A DNA stretch of 64,000 bases from Ramlibacter pinisoli (GTDB lineage Bacteria; Pseudomonadota; Gammaproteobacteria; Burkholderiales; Burkholderiaceae_C), in assembly GCF_009758015.1 (NCBI RefSeq), contig NZ_WSEL01000003.1, positions 1,550,001-1,614,000 of the forward strand, in the 5' to 3' direction. The translations under genes and the position numbers were made by a program. Position 1 is the stretch's first letter, and every line of letters begins with the position of its first letter. Below the pieces are notes generated by a model that saw only the letters and a list, made by a program, of their open reading frames with translations, searched no databases and had not been told where the DNA came from. This document shows, piece after piece, positions 54,356 through 63,642 of this stretch.

Positions 54356-55312
54356 ATGCACCGCCGCACCCTCGCCCTGGGCCTCGCCGCCTTGCCCCTG
54401 GCCCGTCCCGTGATGGCGCAGCCGCTGGACGGGCCGCTGCGCCTCGTCGTGCCCTATGCCCCCGGCGGTTCGACCGACCGGGTCGCGCGCATCGTCGGCG
54501 ACAAGCTGCAGGCCAGCCTGGGCGTGCCGGTGGTGGTGGAGAACCGCACCGGTGCCGGTGGCCGCCTCGCCGCCCAGCAGCTCAAGGGTGCGCCGGCCAG
54601 CCAGAACGCGCTGCTGGTCGCCAACCCGGCCGTGATGGTGGTGGCGCCGCTGGTGTTCCAGGACAACGGCTACGACCCCGACCGCGACTTCACCCCGGTG
54701 TCGCACGTCAACGACTACGAGTTCGGGCTGGCCGTCGCCAGCGCGGTGCCGGTGCGCGAACTCAGCCACCTGCTGGCCTGGCTGCGGGCCAATCCGGAGA
54801 AGGCCAACTTCGGCGTCCCGGCCACCGGCAGCCTGCCGCACTTCTTCGCCCTGATGATGGGCGAGAAGGCCGGCGTGAAGGCGCAGGTGATCGGCTACCG
54901 CGGCTCCGGTCCGCTGCTCGCCGACCTGATGGGTGGGCAGGTGCCGGTGGCATTCGATACGCTGGAGACGCAGCTGCCGCAGCACGACGCCGGCAAGCTG
55001 CGCGTGCTGGCCAGCTCGGGGGCCAAGCGCTCGCCCTTCTCGCCCTCCATCCCCACCTTCCGCGAGGCCGGCCTGGACCTGGTAGCCACCGGCTGGAACG
55101 CGTTCTTCGCGCCGTCCACCATGCCGGCCGACAAGGTGGAGCGGCTGGCGGCTGCCATCACCGCCGCCATGCGGGACCCCGACACGCAGCGGCGCTTCGC
55201 CGACGCCAAGATGACGCCGGTGGCCAGCACCCGCGCCCAGACCCGGTCCATGCTCGCGGCCTACCGCGCGCAGTGGGCGCCGGTGGTGCGCAAGTCCGGC
55301 TACCAGCCCTGA
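54356..55312 (+). CDS. Bug-family (TctC-like) solute receptor
   Basis: Periplasmic protein of 318 residues with a signal peptide (HRRTLALGLAALPLARPVMAQ). Motifs: LRLVVPYAPGGSTDRVAR, ENRTGAGGRLAAQQL, but the usual HVPYKG reads QVIGYRGSGPLLADL, a divergent binding loop. CAGGAG lies 6 nt before the ATG. First in a Bug-Bug-sulfatase-SulP row; 11 bp before the next receptor. Confidence 0.87.
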   Translation: MHRRTLALGLAALPLARPVMAQPLDGPLRLVVPYAPGGSTDRVARIVGDKLQASLGVPVVVENRTGAGGRLAAQQLKGAPASQNALLVANPAVMVVAPLVFQDNGYDPDRDFTPVSHVNDYEFGLAVASAVPVRELSHLLAWLRANPEKANFGVPATGSLPHFFALMMGEKAGVKAQVIGYRGSGPLLADLMGGQVPVAFDTLETQLPQHDAGKLRVLASSGAKRSPFSPSIPTFREAGLDLVATGWNAFFAPSTMPADKVERLAAAITAAMRDPDTQRRFADAKMTPVASTRAQTRSMLAAYRAQWAPVVRKSGYQP

Positions 55313-55323
55313 CGGAGAAGCAC

Positions 55324-56280
55324 ATGCGCCCCCTCCTCGCCGCCGCCGCGCTGGCCCTGGCCGCGCTCGGGCCTGCGCAGGCCCAGACCAGCTGGCCGGC
55401 CAAGCCCGTGCGGTTCATCAACTCGTTCCCGCCCGGCGGGCCGTCCGACCTGCTGGCACGGGCCGTGGCCGACGTGCTGCAGGCGCGCTTCAAGCAGCCC
55501 TTCGTGGTCGAGAACAAGGCCGGCGCCAGCGGCAACATCGGCGCCGATGCCGTGGCCAAGGCGGCGCCCGACGGCGGCACCGTCCTGTTCGGCATCGATT
55601 CCACCGTCACCGTCAACCCGCACATCTACAAGGCGATGCCGTTCAAGCCGGCCGACCTGCGCCCGTTGCTGGTGATGGCCTCGTCGGGCCTGCTGGTCGG
55701 CGCCCATCCGGGCACGGGCTTTCGCTCGCTCGCCGACCTGGTGGCGGCCGGCAAAGCCAAGGGCGTGACCTTCAGCAGCGCCGGCAGCGGTAGTCCCGGC
55801 CACCTGGCCGCGGAGATGTTCACCGAGGCCACCGGCATGAAGATCACGCACGTCCCCTACAAGGGCAACACCCCGGCCGTCACCGCCGTCCTGGCGGGCG
55901 AGGTCGACGGCGGCGTGCTCGCCACGCCCGGCATGCTGCCGCACGTGAAGGCCGGCAAGATCACGCCGCTGGCCGTCACCAGCCGCACGCGCTCGCCGCT
56001 GGCGCCCGAGGTGCCGACGGTGGCGCAGGCCGGGCTGCCGCAGCTCGAACAGGAAGTGCTGTACGTCGTGATGGTGCCGGCGGCCACGCCCGAGCCGGTG
56101 GCGCAGGCGGTGCAGGCGGCCATTGCCGAGGCGATCGCGCGGCCCGACCTGCGCGGCAAGCTCGAGGCCCTGGACATGCGCCACGAGGGACTGGCCGGCG
56201 CCGCGGCGGCCCAGCGGCTGGCGGAGCTGTCCGGGCGTTACGGCAAGGTGATCCGCGCGACCGGCATGAAAGTGGAATGA
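55324..56280 (+). CDS. Bug-family (TctC-like) solute receptor
   Basis: Periplasmic protein of 318 residues, signal peptide to about AQAQT, with VRFINSFPPGGPSDLLAR, ENKAGASGNIGADAV, HVPYKGNTPAVTAVL and VPTVAQAG. GGAG lies 6 nt before the ATG. The stop overlaps the sulfatase start (ATGA), so the pair is co-translated, which suggests that the ligand is linked to a sulfate ester or its product. No membrane partner is encoded near. Confidence 0.88.
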   Translation: MRPLLAAAALALAALGPAQAQTSWPAKPVRFINSFPPGGPSDLLARAVADVLQARFKQPFVVENKAGASGNIGADAVAKAAPDGGTVLFGIDSTVTVNPHIYKAMPFKPADLRPLLVMASSGLLVGAHPGTGFRSLADLVAAGKAKGVTFSSAGSGSPGHLAAEMFTEATGMKITHVPYKGNTPAVTAVLAGEVDGGVLATPGMLPHVKAGKITPLAVTSRTRSPLAPEVPTVAQAGLPQLEQEVLYVVMVPAATPEPVAQAVQAAIAEAIARPDLRGKLEALDMRHEGLAGAAAAQRLAELSGRYGKVIRATGMKVE

Positions 56281-57599
56281 ACATGGCGCGTCCCAACATC
56301 GTCTTCATCGTCGCCGACGACCTCGGCTTCGCCGACCTGGGCTGCTACGGCGGCCGCGACGCCGCCTTCGGTCCGGTCTCGCCGGTCCTCGACGGGCTGG
56401 CCGCGGCCGGCCTGCGCTTCACGCAGGGCTATGCCAACTCGCCGGTGTGCTCGCCGACGCGCTTCGCGCTCATGACGGCGCGCTACCAGTACCGCCTGCG
56501 CGGCGCCGCCGAGGAGCCGATCAACAGCCGCAGCAAGGGCAGCCCCACGCTGGGCCTGCCGCCCGAGCACCCCACCCTGCCCTCGCTGCTGAAGGAGTCG
56601 GGCTACCGCACGGCGCTGGTCGGCAAGTGGCACCTGGGCTACCCGCCGGCGTTCAGCCCGCTGCTGTCCGGGTACGACGAGTTCTTCGGCCCCATGTCGG
56701 GCGGGGTCGACTACTTCAGCCACTGCAGCAACAACGGCACCCACGACCTGTACCTGGGCGACGAGGAGAAGCAGGAGGAGGGCTACCTCACCGACCTGCT
56801 GTCGCGGCGTGCGGTGGACTTCATCGACCGCATGGCCGGCCAGGACGCCCCCTTCTTCCTGAGCCTGCACTACACGGCGCCGCACTGGCCGTGGGAGACG
56901 CGCGACGACGCCGGGCTGGCGCGGGAGGTGCGCGACAACCTGTTCCACCTGCACGGCGGCAACATCCACACCTACCGCCGCATGATCCACCACATGGACG
57001 AGGGCATCGGCTGGGTGATGGACGCCCTGCGTTGCCACGGCATGGCGCAGGACACGCTGGTGGTCTTCACCAGCGACAACGGCGGCGAACGCTTCTCCGA
57101 CAACTGGCCGCTGGTGGGCGGCAAGATGGACCTCACCGAGGGCGGCATCCGCGTACCCTGGATCGCCCACTGGCCGGCGGTCATCGCCGCCGGCGCCGTC
57201 ACCGCGCAGCAGTGCATGACCATGGACTGGTCGGCCACCCTGCTCGATGCGGCCGGCGTGGCGGCGCATCCCGCCTATCCGCTCGACGGCATCTCGCTGC
57301 TGCCGGTGCTGAAGGCGCCCGCCAGGCCGTTCGCCCGCACGCTGCACTGGCGCATGAACCACCGCGGCCAGCGCGCGCTGCGCGACGGTCGCTGGAAGTA
57401 CCTGCGCGTGGACGGCCACGACTACCTGTTCGACCTCGAGGCCGACGAGCGCGAGCGCGCCAACCACGCCGGCCGCGACCCGCAGCGGCTCGCCCGCATG
57501 CGCGACGACTGGGAGGCCTGGAGCACCACCATGCCCCCCATTCCCGAGGACGCGACGGTGAGCCTGGGCTACGGCGCCAGCGACATGCCGCAGCGATGA
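56277..57599 (+). CDS. Arylsulfatase-type sulfatase (Cys-type)
   Basis: A 440-residue alkaline-phosphatase-fold sulfatase. Metal Asp pair in FIVADDLGFADLGCYGG, the active-site CSPTR at 58-62 whose Cys is converted to formylglycine, the LVGKWHLGY block, a second metal site in FTSDNGGERF. No signal peptide, so it should be cytoplasmic and needs a formylglycine-generating enzyme encoded elsewhere. Start overlaps the Bug receptor stop. The ester substrate is unknown; the SulP gene follows 28 bp later. Confidence 0.9.
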   Translation: MNMARPNIVFIVADDLGFADLGCYGGRDAAFGPVSPVLDGLAAAGLRFTQGYANSPVCSPTRFALMTARYQYRLRGAAEEPINSRSKGSPTLGLPPEHPTLPSLLKESGYRTALVGKWHLGYPPAFSPLLSGYDEFFGPMSGGVDYFSHCSNNGTHDLYLGDEEKQEEGYLTDLLSRRAVDFIDRMAGQDAPFFLSLHYTAPHWPWETRDDAGLAREVRDNLFHLHGGNIHTYRRMIHHMDEGIGWVMDALRCHGMAQDTLVVFTSDNGGERFSDNWPLVGGKMDLTEGGIRVPWIAHWPAVIAAGAVTAQQCMTMDWSATLLDAAGVAAHPAYPLDGISLLPVLKAPARPFARTLHWRMNHRGQRALRDGRWKYLRVDGHDYLFDLEADERERANHAGRDPQRLARMRDDWEAWSTTMPPIPEDATVSLGYGASDMPQR

Positions 57600-57627
57600 C
57601 GCCGACGGCGTCGCGTAAGCTCGGGTG

Positions 57628-59283
57628 ATGCTGCCGAGCTTGTCCCGTTGGTTGCCGTTCCTGCGCTGGCCGCGTCCCGACGCCGGCCTGCTGCGCGGCG
57701 AAGTCACCGCCGCCCTCACGGTGGCGGTGGTGATGATTCCCCAGTCGGTCGCCTATGCCGGCCTGGCCGGCATGCCGCTCGTCACCGGCCTGTACGCCAC
57801 CTTCCTGCCCATGCTGGCGGCCGTGCTGTTCAGCAGCTCGACACGGCTGTCGGTCGGTCCCTCGGCCCTGAGCAGCGTGCTGGTTGGCGCCTCGCTGCTG
57901 GGCCTGGCGGAGCCGGGCAGCGCGCAGTGGGTGCTGCTGGCCGTCTGGCTGGCGCTGCTGGCCGGCGCCATGCAGCTGGCCGTCGGTGCCAGCGGCTCGG
58001 CCTGGATGCTCAACCTCGTGAGTTCGCCCGTGCTCACCGGCTTCAGCCAGGCGGCCGCGCTCCTCATCATCGCCTCGCAGTTGCCCAAGCTGCTGGGCCT
58101 GCAGGGTCCGCTGGCCAGCCTGCTGCACGGGCCCCGCTTCGACCTCGAGGGACTGGCGTACGGGCTGGTCAGCCTGGCGCTGTTCGAGGTCGGCAAGCGC
58201 CTGCTGCCCAGGTTGCCGACGGTGCTGCTGGTGCTGGCGGCCGCGGCCGTGCTGAGCTGGGCCACCGGATACGCGACGCGCGGCAGCGTGGTCGGCAGCC
58301 TGCCCGCAGGCCTGCCGGCCCTGTACCTGCCGGCCCTGCCCGCCTGGGACACGCTCCGCGCCCTGGTGGCGCCGGCGCTGGTGCTGGCGCTGGTCAGCTC
58401 GATGGAGATGGCGGCCAGCGCCAAGATCGAGAGCCAGCGCGATGGCAAGCGCTGGGACGCCAACCAGGACCTGGTGGGCCAGGGCGTGGGCAAGCTGGTG
58501 TCGGGGCTGTCGGGCAGCTTCCCCACCAGCACCTCGTTCTCGCGCTCGGCCATCACCCTGTACTCGGGCGCGAAGACCGGCTGGGCCACGGTCGCGGCCT
58601 GCGCGATCGTGCTGCTGGTGCTGCTGTTCCTCACGCCGGCGCTCTACCACGTGCCCTCGGCGGTGCTGTCGGCCGTGGTCGTGGCGGCCGTGATGGGCCT
58701 GCTCAAGCCGCGCGTGTTCACGCAGTTGTGGCAGGTCGACCGGGTCGAGGCGGTCACCGCCGCCGTCACCGCCACCATCACGGTGCTGGCGGCCCCGTCG
58801 ATCTACTGGGGCGTGCTGTCGGGCGTGGTGATCGGGCTGGCGCACTTCCTCTACCTGCGCCTGCATCCGCGCATCATCGAGGTCGGGCTGCACCCGGACG
58901 GCAGCCTGCGCGACCGCCACCTGTGGCGCCTGGCCCCGATCGCGCCGCACACCTATGCGCTGCGGATGGACGCCGAGCTGGACTTCGCGTCGGCTTCCGC
59001 GTTCGAGCGCGCCGTGGTCGAACACCTGGCGGCCAATCCCGACACCCGGCATGTCTGCCTGTTCGCGCAGCCGATCAACCGCATCGACGCCACCGGCGTG
59101 GAGGTGTTCACCGCCCTGCGCCGGCTGCTGGCGGCCCGCGGCATCACGCTGCACGTGAGCGGCATCAAGCTGCCGGTGGAGACCGTGCTGCGCAAGGCAG
59201 GCGCGCTGGCCGACGAGACGATGCTGCGCCTGTACCGTACCGACGTCGAGGCCCTGCTCGCCTTCGGACGGCTCAGCCCTTGA
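57628..59283 (+). CDS. SulP-family sulfate permease with STAS domain
   Basis: Inner-membrane anion transporter of about 551 residues. The N-terminal SulP signature TVAVVMIPQSVAYAGLAGMPLVTGLYA, about ten to twelve membrane segments, the FPTSTSFSRSAITLYSGAKT block, and a C-terminal STAS domain (RMDAELDFASASAFERAV, QPINRIDATGVEVF) are present. Sulfate or bicarbonate are usual substrates; the neighbouring sulfatase favours sulfate. A GTG just before the ATG could also be used; TAAGCT ends 6 nt before this ATG. Its end overlaps the convergent GtrA gene by 11 bp. Confidence 0.9.
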   Translation: MLPSLSRWLPFLRWPRPDAGLLRGEVTAALTVAVVMIPQSVAYAGLAGMPLVTGLYATFLPMLAAVLFSSSTRLSVGPSALSSVLVGASLLGLAEPGSAQWVLLAVWLALLAGAMQLAVGASGSAWMLNLVSSPVLTGFSQAAALLIIASQLPKLLGLQGPLASLLHGPRFDLEGLAYGLVSLALFEVGKRLLPRLPTVLLVLAAAAVLSWATGYATRGSVVGSLPAGLPALYLPALPAWDTLRALVAPALVLALVSSMEMAASAKIESQRDGKRWDANQDLVGQGVGKLVSGLSGSFPTSTSFSRSAITLYSGAKTGWATVAACAIVLLVLLFLTPALYHVPSAVLSAVVVAAVMGLLKPRVFTQLWQVDRVEAVTAAVTATITVLAAPSIYWGVLSGVVIGLAHFLYLRLHPRIIEVGLHPDGSLRDRHLWRLAPIAPHTYALRMDAELDFASASAFERAVVEHLAANPDTRHVCLFAQPINRIDATGVEVFTALRRLLAARGITLHVSGIKLPVETVLRKAGALADETMLRLYRTDVEALLAFGRLSP

Positions 59284-59677
59284 AGGCGAAGTGCTTGCTG
59301 CCCAGGTAGTTGAAGACCAGGGCGGCCGCCGAGGCGACGGCGAACGGCACGATGGGCCGGGCGGCCAGCAACGGCGAGGCCAGCACCAGGCCGGTGTAGA
59401 TGCCGAAGTTCACGCCCGTGCCGACCAGGCTCACCGCGACATAGCGCCCCAGGCTGGCCAGCAGCGAGCCGCCCTCGCGCGGCTGGAAGGTCACGGTGCG
59501 ATTGAGCCACCAGGTCGCCAGCACGGCGGCCGGGAACGACACCAGCCGGGCCGCGATCGGTCCCCAGCCGGCGAACGTCACCAGCAACTGCAGCAGGCCG
59601 CCGTCGACGACGAAGCCGACGGTGCCGACCAGGCCGAAGCGCACCAGCGGCGGCAGGGCCGCGACCCGCGCCCCCAT
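59273..59677 (-). CDS. GtrA-family flippase-like protein
   Basis: A 134-residue protein with four membrane helices and the GtrA pattern (LVRFGLVGTVGFVVDGGLLQLLV, TWWLNRTVTFQP, the GTGVNFGIYTGLV segment and FNYLGSKHFAFKG). GtrA moves polyprenyl-phosphate-linked sugar across the inner membrane. Start overlaps the upstream GT-C gene stop (TGATG). Third gene of the cassette. Confidence 0.88.
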   Translation of the reverse strand: MGARVAALPPLVRFGLVGTVGFVVDGGLLQLLVTFAGWGPIAARLVSFPAAVLATWWLNRTVTFQPREGGSLLASLGRYVAVSLVGTGVNFGIYTGLVLASPLLAARPIVPFAVASAAALVFNYLGSKHFAFKG

Positions 59678-61152
59678 CAGACGAACCCCCGGAAGTCGAG
59701 CAGGCGCGTGGCCAGCCCGACGAGGACGACCGCGCCGACCAGGCCGGCGCTGGCCAGCAGCGGCTGCCGCCGTTCGCGCCACATCGCCAGCAGGCGCGGG
59801 CCGGTGACCAGGCTGGCCAGCAGCACGGCCAGCAGCGACCAGTAGTGGTAGCGCATGTCGGTGGCGACGCCGATCAGCAGGTAGGCGCCCGAATAGCCCA
59901 GCGCCGACACGCACAGCACGCGAGCGAAGGCCACCGCCGGTGACGCCGGCTCGTCGCGCCGCAGCAGCACCAGCAGGCAGCCCGCCCAGGCGAGCCACAC
60001 GCAGGGCCAGACGAACGGGTTCTTGCGCAGCAGGTCGAGCTTCACGTCGCGCTCGGTCACCACTTCCAGCGGTGGATGCCTGGGATCGCCCGGCCGGTAT
60101 TCGGCCGTGAAGCGGATGTGCTTGCTGGGCACCGCGAACAGCAGGGCCGAGTTGAAGTGCTTGAGGCGGTGCTCGGCATAGGCCAGCGGGTGGGCGGCGA
60201 TCGCACGGGCCCACTGGGCAACCAGGCCGTCGGGCAGTGTCGGCGTGTCCGCGTCGGGCCGATGGACCCGGTCGGCGCAGCGGCCCCACATGCTCAGGCT
60301 GTCCCACCAGTAGGGCGAGTAGCAGGCCTTCAGGTCGTCGCGCGACAGCGTGGCGCGCGGCTCGAGCACGGCGGGGTCGCCGGTGTGCACGGCGATGCCC
60401 ATCAGGTCGAACAGGAACAGGGACTGGGTGGCGTTCTGCGCCACCGGCCGGAACAGCTGCTGGTTCAGCAGCTGGCCGGCGGGCAATGCCACGATCGCGA
60501 CCAGCACCGCCGCCACCATCAGCCGCACGTTGCGCAGCCAGTGCCGGGGCGCGAAGGCATACAGCAGCAGGGGCCCCAGGCCGAACAGGGCGTTGGTGCG
60601 CACCAGGGTGCCGTAGGCGACCAGCAGCGCGATGGCGACGCCGACGGCGAGCGGAATGCGGCGATCACGGCTGCGGTACCAGAACAACGCGCCGGCCGCG
60701 GCGAGCCAGCTGGCGGCCATGCCGACATCCTTCACCACCTGGGCGTTGACGTACAGGAAGGGCGGAAAGGCGCCGGCCGCGGCGACGACCAGGGCCAGGC
60801 GCGGATGGCCGGCGCGGCGCACCGCGTCGGCGATGAGGCCGAAACCGGCCCAGTAGGCCGCCAGGTGCAGCACCAGCAGCGGCCCCGGGCCGTCGGCGAC
60901 GTGCAGCAGCAGCGACCACAGCCACGCCATCACCGGCGGGTGCCAGTCGCCATAGCGTCCGGTCACCGCCTGCCGGTACTGCTGCAGCGTGTCGTTGTTC
61001 ATCACGCCGGGAAAGTGCAGCGCCACGTTGGCGGCGAACAGCAGCGCGACCAGCCCCAGGAGCAGCCAGCCGGCCATGCCCTCGAAGCCGCCCGCGGCGA
61101 CCGTCCGCTCGCGCCGGTCCCAGCCGAACAGGAAGTCGGAATCGGTCTGCAT
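59677..61152 (-). CDS. GT-C-fold membrane glycosyltransferase-like protein
   Basis: A 491-residue protein with about ten membrane segments and a large periplasmic loop near 270-340 (NATQSLFLFDLMGIAVHTGDP, YSPYWWDSLSMWG). The early periplasmic acidic residues in FPGVMNNDTLQQYRQAVTGRYGDWHPP suit the GT-C/DUF6020-like fold that uses lipid-linked sugar donors. Probably the O-antigen- or lipid-modifying transferase (GtrC role) of the cassette; acceptor unknown. ATG at 61152 chosen; a GTG two codons earlier is possible. Confidence 0.75.
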   Translation of the reverse strand: MQTDSDFLFGWDRRERTVAAGGFEGMAGWLLLGLVALLFAANVALHFPGVMNNDTLQQYRQAVTGRYGDWHPPVMAWLWSLLLHVADGPGPLLVLHLAAYWAGFGLIADAVRRAGHPRLALVVAAAGAFPPFLYVNAQVVKDVGMAASWLAAAGALFWYRSRDRRIPLAVGVAIALLVAYGTLVRTNALFGLGPLLLYAFAPRHWLRNVRLMVAAVLVAIVALPAGQLLNQQLFRPVAQNATQSLFLFDLMGIAVHTGDPAVLEPRATLSRDDLKACYSPYWWDSLSMWGRCADRVHRPDADTPTLPDGLVAQWARAIAAHPLAYAEHRLKHFNSALLFAVPSKHIRFTAEYRPGDPRHPPLEVVTERDVKLDLLRKNPFVWPCVWLAWAGCLLVLLRRDEPASPAVAFARVLCVSALGYSGAYLLIGVATDMRYHYWSLLAVLLASLVTGPRLLAMWRERRQPLLASAGLVGAVVLVGLATRLLDFRGFV

Positions 61153-61161
61153 GGCCACCGG

Positions 61162-62217
61162 TCAGGACAGGACCGGGGTCGCGGCCATGGCTTCGTCGTG
61201 CTGCGCCTGCGCCTGCGCGGGCTGGGCGGCGGGCCGGCGACCGGCCGCGAGCGCGCGGGTGGCGCGGATGTCGGCGTCGGGCCACTGGGGCGCCGGGATG
61301 TCCAGGTAGGCCAGCCGCTTGAGCTCGCGGCGTGAGTGCGTGACGGTGTCCAGGATCAGGCCGCACACCATCGACAGCACGGCCACCAGCATGATGCCGA
61401 CCGACAGCACGGCGGTCGGCAGCCGCGGCACGAGGCCGGTGCGCAGGAATTCCAGTACCACCGGGGTGGCCAGGCCGAGCGACAGCAGCGCCAGCACGAC
61501 GAAGCTGCAGCCGAAGAACATGAGCGGACGCTCCTCCTTCACCAGCAGGCCGATCATGCGCAGGATGCGCAGGCCGTCGCGGATCGTGTTCAGCTTGGAG
61601 TTCGAGCCCTCGGGCCGGTCCTTGTAGCGGGTGGGCACCTCGGCCGTCTTCATGCGCAGTTCGAGCGCGTGCACCGTCAGCTCGGTCTCGATCTCGAAGC
61701 CGCTCGAGGTCGCCGGGAACGACTTGACGAAGCGGCGCGAGAACACGCGGTACCCCGAGAGCATGTCGTCGAACTGCTTGCCGAAGATCACCTGCACCAG
61801 GCCGGTGAGCAGGCGGTTGCCGAAGCGGTGGCCGAAGCGGTAGGCCTCCTTGATCTGCGTCACCCGGGCGCCGTTGACCATGTCGAGCTGGCCGTCGAGC
61901 AGCGTGCGCACCAGCGCCGGCGCCGACGACGCGTCGTAGGTGTCGTCGCCGTCCACCAGCACGTAGACATCGGCCTCGACGTCGCTGAACATGCGGCGCA
62001 TCACGTTGCCCTTGCCGGGGAACGGCTCGTGGCCGACGATGGCGCCGGCACGGGCCGCCACCTCCGCCGTGCGGTCGGTGGAGGCGTTGTCGTAGACGTA
62101 GATGCGTGCGCCCGGCAGCGCGCGACGGAAGTCCTCCACCACGCGCCCGATCGCGACCTCCTCGTTGAAGCAGGGGATCACGACGGCGACATCGACGGCA
62201 TTCAAATCATTCAACAT
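61162..62217 (-). CDS. GT2 glycosyltransferase, GtrB/DPM-like
   Basis: A 351-residue enzyme with a GT-A domain (VVIPCFNEEVAIGRVV, VYDNASTDRTAE, LVDGDDTYD) followed by two membrane helices near 240-305, the architecture of polyprenyl-phosphate glycosyltransferases (GtrB, DPM1). It would charge polyprenyl phosphate with a sugar, which GtrA flips and the GT-C protein transfers. CAGGGAG precedes the ATG by about 10 nt. A Pro/Ala/Gln tail ends the protein. Confidence 0.9.
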   Translation of the reverse strand: MLNDLNAVDVAVVIPCFNEEVAIGRVVEDFRRALPGARIYVYDNASTDRTAEVAARAGAIVGHEPFPGKGNVMRRMFSDVEADVYVLVDGDDTYDASSAPALVRTLLDGQLDMVNGARVTQIKEAYRFGHRFGNRLLTGLVQVIFGKQFDDMLSGYRVFSRRFVKSFPATSSGFEIETELTVHALELRMKTAEVPTRYKDRPEGSNSKLNTIRDGLRILRMIGLLVKEERPLMFFGCSFVVLALLSLGLATPVVLEFLRTGLVPRLPTAVLSVGIMLVAVLSMVCGLILDTVTHSRRELKRLAYLDIPAPQWPDADIRATRALAAGRRPAAQPAQAQAQHDEAMAATPVLS

Positions 62218-62354
62218 GGCTCACGGCTCCCTGGCGGCGACACCACCCTGCCGAGGGCGGTTGGTCGGCGTCCAGGGATGCTAGGCCGCGCAACCGTCCA
62301 GCGGGCGTCGCATAGCCCGGTGGAGCCATGGCCCTAACGGTCGAGCCGGCGTGC

Positions 62355-63200
62355 TCAACCGTGGGACGGAACCGCGAGATCGGCGCTGACGATCCAGCCT
62401 TCCAGCGGATCGAGCGCGGCCGGCAGGCCCCAGCGCGGCGGGCCCTGCAGGGCGGCCCAGCCGGCCTGCACCATGCACAGCACCGCGTCCAGCGCGTCGC
62501 CGCTGGCATCGGCGACCAGGGCGTCGCGCTGCGCATGGCTGAGCTTCAGGCGCAGGCCCAGGCGGGTCTGGCCGGCCTCGAGCGCGGTGACGATGTCCTT
62601 GCGCGCGATCAGGCGCTCGGGCGTGTGCTTGCCGCGGTCGTCGCTCTTGTAGCTGCGGCGGCCGATGAGCTCGCGCGCGAGCAGGCCGGGGTAGGCCTCC
62701 AGCGCCACCCGGTCCGGATCGCCGACATGGACGCCCGGCAGGTCGACCCCGGCGGCCAGCAGCAGGGGAACGGCCGCATGCAGCATGTACGCGACCGGCG
62801 GGTTGACCCACTTCATCGACGGGCTGGAGCCGGCCAGGCGGTCGAAGGCGCGGTGGGCGAACTTGTTGCCGGCCGGCCGCGCATCACAGAACGCCGCGAA
62901 GGTGGCACGGATCTGCTCGCGCGTCAGGCCGGCGTAGTGGCGCATGCACGCCTCCCACCCGGTCGGCCAGCCGAGCTGCTCGACGAGTTCGCGCGGCAGG
63001 CCGAACGGCACGTCGAAGCCGCCGACCCAGGAACCCGGCTCGCCCAGCCAGTGGCCGAAGGCCGGCAGGGTGTCCAGGTGCTGCAGCCGGTCGAGCACCA
63101 CCCGGCCCTGGCGCTCGTGGCCCAGGGCCAGCACGATGGGCTTGCGGCGGCTCGGGCTGCTGGAGAAGTCGCAGCCGACCAGGGTCGCTGGGGCGCTCAC
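62355..63200 (-). CDS. DUF429 family protein
   Basis: A 281-residue soluble protein. The RNase H-like start LVGCDFSSSPSRRKPIVLALG and the acidic WVGGFDVPFGLPREL block place it in DUF429, a family predicted to be nuclease-like but uncharacterised. Later blocks: VALEAYPGLLARELIG, GDALDAVLCMVQAGW. The GTG start overlaps the thioesterase stop (GTGA). Function unknown. Confidence 0.8.
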   Translation of the reverse strand: MSAPATLVGCDFSSSPSRRKPIVLALGHERQGRVVLDRLQHLDTLPAFGHWLGEPGSWVGGFDVPFGLPRELVEQLGWPTGWEACMRHYAGLTREQIRATFAAFCDARPAGNKFAHRAFDRLAGSSPSMKWVNPPVAYMLHAAVPLLLAAGVDLPGVHVGDPDRVALEAYPGLLARELIGRRSYKSDDRGKHTPERLIARKDIVTALEAGQTRLGLRLKLSHAQRDALVADASGDALDAVLCMVQAGWAALQGPPRWGLPAALDPLEGWIVSADLAVPSHG

Positions 63201-63625
63201 GCCGGCGGGCCGCCGAGCGCCGCCCGCACCTCGTCGGGAACGGGCGCGCTGCGCAGGGCGCTGCCCGGGCCGTCCGCGTAGCGGCACCACACGCGCGACT
63301 CGCTGCCGCGCGCCAGCAGCGTGCCATCGCCTGCCAGCACGAACTCGTGGCCGATGCTGAACGAGCTGCGCCCCCAGCGCGTGACCTGCGAGCGGATCTC
63401 GACCAGGTCGCCGAAGGTGGGCGAACGCAGGAAGTCGCAGGCGGCGTGCACCAGCGGCAGGGTGTAGTGCTCGGCGCGCATGCGCGCGGCCGGATAGCCC
63501 GCCTGGGCGGCCAGCCCCCAGGTGGCCGCGTCCATCCAGCGGTAGTAGGTCGGGTAGAAGACGATGCCGGCGGGGTCGCAGTCGCCCCAGGCCAGCTCGC
63601 GCTGCAGGCGCACGACGACGGTCAT
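63197..63625 (-). CDS. Acyl-CoA thioesterase, 4HBT (4-hydroxybenzoyl-CoA-type) family
   Basis: A 142-residue hot-dog-fold enzyme with the catalytic block LAWGDCDPAGIVFYPTYYRWMD, where Asp in DPAGIV is the family nucleophile/base, and the TRWGRSSFSIGHEF strand. Hydrolyses a short or aromatic acyl-CoA; no degradation pathway is adjacent, so the substrate is open. Stop overlaps DUF429; the BLUF gene lies 17 bp upstream. Confidence 0.88.
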   Translation of the reverse strand: MTVVVRLQRELAWGDCDPAGIVFYPTYYRWMDAATWGLAAQAGYPAARMRAEHYTLPLVHAACDFLRSPTFGDLVEIRSQVTRWGRSSFSIGHEFVLAGDGTLLARGSESRVWCRYADGPGSALRSAPVPDEVRAALGGPPA

Positions 63626-63642
63626 CGGCGCGGCCGCGCGGG

